44,096 nt of DNA from Hypsibius dujardini (Eukaryota > Tardigrada > Eutardigrada > Parachela > Hypsibiidae). The DNA lies in the NCBI GenBank assembly GCA_001579985.1, contig LRSR01013372.1, positions 1 through 44,096 on the forward strand, written 5' to 3'. Each line of letters begins with the position of its first letter. Position 1 is the first letter of the stretch. The position numbers were made by a program, and so were the translations under genes. The notes beneath the pieces are model-generated. The model made no database searches and had not been told where the DNA came from. It saw nothing but the letters and a program-made list of their open reading frames with translations. Below are positions 40,632 to 44,096 of this stretch, in pieces.

Positions 40632-40636
40632 AAAAA
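40632..40636 (-). terminator. Pol III terminator of tRNA-Phe
   Basis: A run of five T on the minus strand, four bases after the tRNA 3' end, as RNA polymerase III requires. Confidence 0.8.
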
Positions 40637-40639
40637 GTA

Positions 40640-40712
40640 TTCCGAAACAGTGGATTGAACACTGGACCTTTAGATCTTCAGTCTAACGCTCTCCCAACTG
40701 AGCTATTTCGGA
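40640..40712 (-). tRNA. tRNA-Phe (GAA)
   Basis: A 73-base minus-strand gene with an unbroken cloverleaf. The acceptor stem is TCCGAAA/TTTCGGA, the D stem GCTC/GAGC, the anticodon stem TTAGA/TCTAA with loop CTGAAGA (anticodon GAA), and the T stem CAGTG/CACTG with loop TTCAATC. The discriminator base is A. There is no intron. The A box (TAGCTCAGTTGGG) and B box (GTTCAATCC) are intact. The acceptor begins T-A instead of the usual G-C, a complementary change. Confidence 0.97.
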
Positions 40713-41468
40713 CGTGATGAGAATGCAGAAAACTTCATCAATAGCCTTGTTTCAAATGCGTGTGAACACGACAAAATCGATATCTTATCATTCCAGTGAA
40801 ATCGAACTTGTGCACGTCTTGCAATTGGTAATTTAATGCTAAATCAAATTTCCCTACAAACTACGAATCTTTCACCCGTTTCCAGACGAAAAAATATTCA
40901 TAAAAACCGCAATGCCATTGTTTTGGGTAGTTGTCTGTGTGCCTGAAATTTCAGGCTGAAATCCATCCTTCCTATTAGTCGCGTATCCTTGTGCCTGGAA
41001 TGAAGAAAATATTTCGTCTTCCCAGAAATTTTATCTCAGCGCCATATGCTCGATTGCGTCTGACTGTCTGTTTCGATTGTCTGTGCGAGCCCAGCCAGAC
41101 ATGAATCGACTGCCTGAAAAACTTGCTGACCACTTTTCGGACACACCGACGCCTCAGCTCATCTTTCACACTCACACACCTTCCGCCAGTTCCAACCGGA
41201 AATATATCCTCCATTGTTCGGACACATTTTTATGGTGCGCAGAAACTCTCCACACAATACACGCAGGCAAAAATCTCGAGAGTTTCATAATGGACCAACG
41301 TTCGCTCCTTGCATTTCCTCACTTCTCATCATGTTTTCTCTTGTATTCTCCCAGCTCTCCAACCACTGCGGTATTATACCGGCCCACGTCGTCGGACGTA
41401 GAGATCAAGTGTGGGAGACCCGCGGGTAGGCACGATCCCAGTACTCTCTCTACGCCTAGACCGGTATT
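40713..41468. other. Intergenic region, no supported gene
   Basis: Open frames of 105 to 177 codons here run into the 21-base minisatellite and show no family resemblance. I see no tRNA or inverted repeat. Confidence 0.4.
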
Positions 41469-41682
41469 ACAGTACTGCCTGAAAGAGAGACAGTACTGCC
41501 TGAAAGAGAGACAGTACTGCCTGAAAGAGAGACAGTACTGTCTGAAAGAGAGGCATTACTGTCTGAAAGAGAGACATTACTGTCTGAAAGAGAGAGACAG
41601 TATTGCCTGAATGAGAGACAGTACTGTCTGAAAGAGAGAGACAGTACTGCCTGAAAGAGAGACATTACTGTCTGAAAGAGAG
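41469..41682 (+). repeat. 21-base minisatellite upstream of the first DOMON gene
   Basis: About ten units of the type ACAGTACTGYCTGAAAGAGA plus G, some lengthened by two bases (GA). It sits 100-310 bases upstream of the TATA box at 41780. No coding function: the frames are repeats of QYCLKER. Confidence 0.95.
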
Positions 41683-41779
41683 ATCTCATACGGCGAGGAC
41701 ATCATTACGAGGCGCGAAGGTTGCCACCGGTATGTCTGCCTGCCCACAGACAGACACTCACAGACGGCTCGAACAGCGG

Positions 41780-41816
41780 TATTTAACTGCTTGTCTGACT
41801 GCGGCATCATTCAGTC
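41780..41816 (+). promoter_or_regulatory. Core promoter of the first DOMON gene
   Basis: TATTTAA at 41780-41786 lies about 30 bases before a TCAGTC initiator (predicted start at A41813). Confidence 0.6.
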
Positions 41817-41901
41817 ACGTATGCAGCGAAAATTTCCGCGTCAAAATTTTAGAGAAAAAACGGAAGTGAAATTTTATGTTATTTTTGCTTTTTCGAACGT
41901 C

Positions 41902-42953
41902 ATGCTAAAAATATGGTTTGTAGTCGCGGTTTTCGGGCCGTGGTTGGGGAAGAGTTTTGCGGAACAGGAGCTGCTGTCCAAGGGATGTGAGCAGAATGGG
42001 ACGATCTGCCACGGACTCCCTGGCGGATGCGTCAAGTCGGCAAACAGTCCATGCGAAGTGATGGCGAAAGTGACGACCGTCGGGGAATTGATTCATGTGG
42101 AGCTGAACGCTTTAGCGAATCAGTCGAGTCTACATCTGAATTTAACCAGCCGGTGGATTGGAGTTGGATTTTCCAAGGTTTATAAAATTATTTTAAAAAA
42201 AATGTGTCATGTTCATATATATATAAGAAATACATTGACTTTGAATTTCCTTGCAGAGTGGGAAAATGCCTGACTCTGCGGTGGTGCACTGTCTGCACTA
42301 CGGGAACGGCAACACTACGGCCAAATTGACAGTCAATATTCCTGGGCCTGCACATTTGAATCTTGGTTGGGCATCCGTGAATGTAAGTCCTACGGCAGGA
42401 CAGTCAAGTGACTACAAACACAGACCCAGACAAGACACACACAGACACAGACACAGACACAGGCACAGGCACAGGCACAGACACAGACACAGACACAGAC
42501 ACAGACACAGACACAGACACAGACACAGACACAGACACAGACACAGACACACAGCTCACTATCTGTAAATTGCAGCAAAAGCCACTGGAACTGATTAGCG
42601 CAACTGCCGACGACAGTCACTTCGGATGTGTGGTCAACCTGCACAAGAACTTCACCATCCACGCATCACTCTTTGATCTTACACTGCAGCACAATTTGAT
42701 TGCCGCGACCGGTCCATTTATCGACGGTACAGTACGATGATCTCTCAGTCATGAAAGTTTATACACCGTTATGACGATCTTTTTAATGGACAAAGCGCGA
42801 CCTTCGCAGCACCTCGCGATCGTCCGTCTGTAAACAAGATCATCAATCAATCACAATAATTGTTATTTTTGTATGTTTGTGTGTTTCTTTCTAGGTAAAA
42901 TCAACAAACACGATCGCAAGCCGGAGATATCGGAGCTTAAGCATGCGTTCTAG
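41902..42953 (+). CDS. Secreted DOMON-domain protein, FRRS1-like, gene 1
   Basis: Four exons (41902-42177, 42257-42382, 42576-42726, 42895-42953; introns 79, 193 and 168 bases) give 203 residues. Residues 1-20 are a signal peptide. Next is a four-Cys knot (C29, C36, C43, C51), and then a DOMON beta-sandwich (HVELNALANQSSLHLNLTSR, WIGVGFS, KMPDSAVVHC, HFGCVVNLHKNF). DOMON domains bind haem or sugars; in ferric-chelate reductase 1 relatives they precede a membrane cytochrome b561, which is absent here, so this is a stand-alone extracellular form. Several N-glycosylation sites. An in-frame ATG at 41821, just after the predicted start site, would add 27 residues; the paralogue and signal peptide favour 41902. 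Confidence 0.85.
42431..42552 (+). repeat. CAGACA hexanucleotide array in intron 2 of DOMON gene 1
   Basis: About 20 units of ACAGAC with three CAGGCA variants near 42459-42478. It ends 20 bases before the splice acceptor at 42575, so length change could affect splicing. Confidence 0.95.
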
Positions 42954-43532
42954 TCGCAAAAAAGCCTTTTGCTTGTTTACTACTTTTTTTGTACTTAAAT
43001 AACCTTTTTTGGTTTTGCATTGCAATACTTTATTTATCTACCCAAATATATACGTATATATATATATATATATATTTGTGATGTTTTTTTGGCACATCCG
43101 TTTTCTCGGTTTAGTTCCGTTTTCAGTCGAATTAATAGTCGAATTAATAGTTATACGGCATCTTTTGCGCCTCTTCTAGATGTCTTAATTACTGAATTGC
43201 TCCGTTTTGGTTAAATTGGTTCGCTGCGTTTTAGTATGGTGGTGCACATATATTTTTATATATTTATGTAGCAGACATGTTGAGTTGAGATAGGCAATCC
43301 GAGTAGCGAGTATATCCTTCGCATCGGTCGGATTCTGTATATCCTATATATCTATATATATATGTGCTGTATATGTACAGTCATTAAGGCATACGAATTC
43401 GAAGGGTTGCCAAAGGCATGTCTGAAACCCGCTGTCGAACTCACATATATAGTGAACCATTTAAGCGTGATAGAAAGACAGACAGACAGACACACACACA
43501 CTGCAAATGCATTCGTCGGCTCGGCGCTGCTT
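42954..43532. other. Intergenic region between the two DOMON genes
   Basis: Includes TA-rich runs (ATATATAT at about 43058-43075 and 43348-43362) and a short GACAGACACACACA run near 43478. No gene was seen. Confidence 0.5.
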
Positions 43533-43540
43533 TTTATAGG
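43533..43540 (+). promoter_or_regulatory. TATA box of the second DOMON gene
   Basis: TTTATAGG, about 45 bases before the ATG at 43581. This implies a 5' UTR of roughly 15-20 bases. Confidence 0.5.
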
Positions 43541-43580
43541 TCTCTTGCAAGAAAAGCTTATTACATTATAAGAACATAGT

Positions 43581-44053
43581 ATGGACGTGTTAAGAGTCTT
43601 CTTGTCTGCGGCTGTACTGGTACCCTTGTTCGGGGTCGTCTATGCCGCGGAACTCCTTGCGAAGGGATGCGATGAGGCAGGAACGGTGTGTCACGGCCTT
43701 CCGCTGGAATGTGCCCGATCGGCGAGTCGCCCATGCGAAGTGCTGGCGAAAGTGACCACACTCGGGGACCTGGTCCATGTTGAGTTGAATGCTCTGGCCG
43801 GGCAGTCGAATCTGCACTTGGACTTGAAGAACCGATGGATTGCACTGGGATTCTCGAATGTAAGTAAGCGTAAGGCACTCTGACTGAGATTTGGCATGTT
43901 GTAGAAGTTGATGCTTCATGGTCGTTCCAGAGTGACACCATGCCTGACTCAGCGGTAGTGCATTGTCTGAACTACGGAAATGGCACTGTCACTGCTAAAT
44001 TGACCTATAATATTCCCATTCGTCACTTGAACATTGGCTGGGCTAACGTTGAT
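43581..44053 (+). CDS. Secreted DOMON-domain protein, FRRS1-like, gene 2 (partial, runs off the window)
   Basis: Exon 1 is 43581-43859 and exon 2 is 43931-44053; later exons lie beyond the window. The 134 visible residues start with a signal peptide (MDVLRVFLSAAVLVPLFGVV). They then follow gene 1 closely: KGCDEAGTVCHGLP, four Cys at equal spacing, VHVELNALAGQSNLHLDLKNR, MPDSAVVHCLNYGNG, LNIGWANVD. Exon boundaries and phases equal gene 1, so the two are tandem duplicates. The intron after exon 2 again begins GTAAGTCC and leads into GACAGACAAAGATAC simple sequence, as in gene 1. By the family pattern two more exons should follow. Confidence 0.85.
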
Positions 44054-44096
44054 GTAAGTCCCTCGAGCTCTGAGACAGACAAAGATACAAATACAG

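Noticed and set aside
41077-41610. 177-residue plus-strand frame ending in QYCLKER repeats
   Set aside because: The repeat part is the 21-base minisatellite; the earlier part has no family match, and the frame ends upstream of the DOMON promoter.
42390-42662. Frame of repeated Cys-Val on the minus strand
   Set aside because: Translation of the CAGACA array in DOMON 1 intron 2.

Overview
The window is nuclear DNA of an animal, most likely an invertebrate. It has short GT-AG introns, a MICOS subunit, a TOE1-type deadenylase relative, a histone H2B, a eukaryotic tRNA-Phe and Pol II core promoters. I cannot assign a phylum from sequence alone. No bacterial operon, CRISPR array or rRNA was seen.

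Layout. 1-34 kb is AT-rich, gene-poor DNA made mainly of mobile-element remains. It holds a broken Tc1/mariner-type transposon (780-2041), two related arrays of degenerate GACA/TCCG simple sequence (2.06-2.96 and 4.85-5.69 kb), a small decayed Gypsy-like LTR element (6964-9058), a long-inverted-repeat element (9345-10074), and several copies of a large composite repeat (10.6-14.2, 16.6-17.4, 28.3-30.7 kb). A 10.9-kb LTR retrotransposon on the minus strand (17432-28343) is the dominant feature. It has 98%-identical LTRs, a CAGC target duplication, gag, protease, reverse transcriptase/RNase H, integrase, a broken envelope-like region and an extra intact 3' ORF. It sits inside a copy of the composite repeat. 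Between 28 and 34 kb lie fragments of host genes: two H2B pieces, a SNF2 ATPase piece and a piece of the TOE1-like gene.

34.5-44.1 kb is the gene-bearing part. In order it holds a TOE1/CAF1-family gene that has lost most catalytic acids (34771-36559, +), a 241-bp MITE, MIC19/CHCHD3 (37127-38461, +), an intron-bearing H2B variant (38977-39884, -), tRNA-Phe(GAA) (40640-40712, -), and two tandem secreted DOMON-domain genes (41902-42953, and 43581 to the window end, +). Their introns are loaded with TCTG/CAGA-type microsatellites.

The genes do not form a pathway; they are neighbours with separate housekeeping or secreted roles. The unifying theme is duplication: gene pieces, a promoter-like module (CRE, inverted CCAAT, TATA, initiator) and microsatellite-tailed repeats have been copied again and again through the region.
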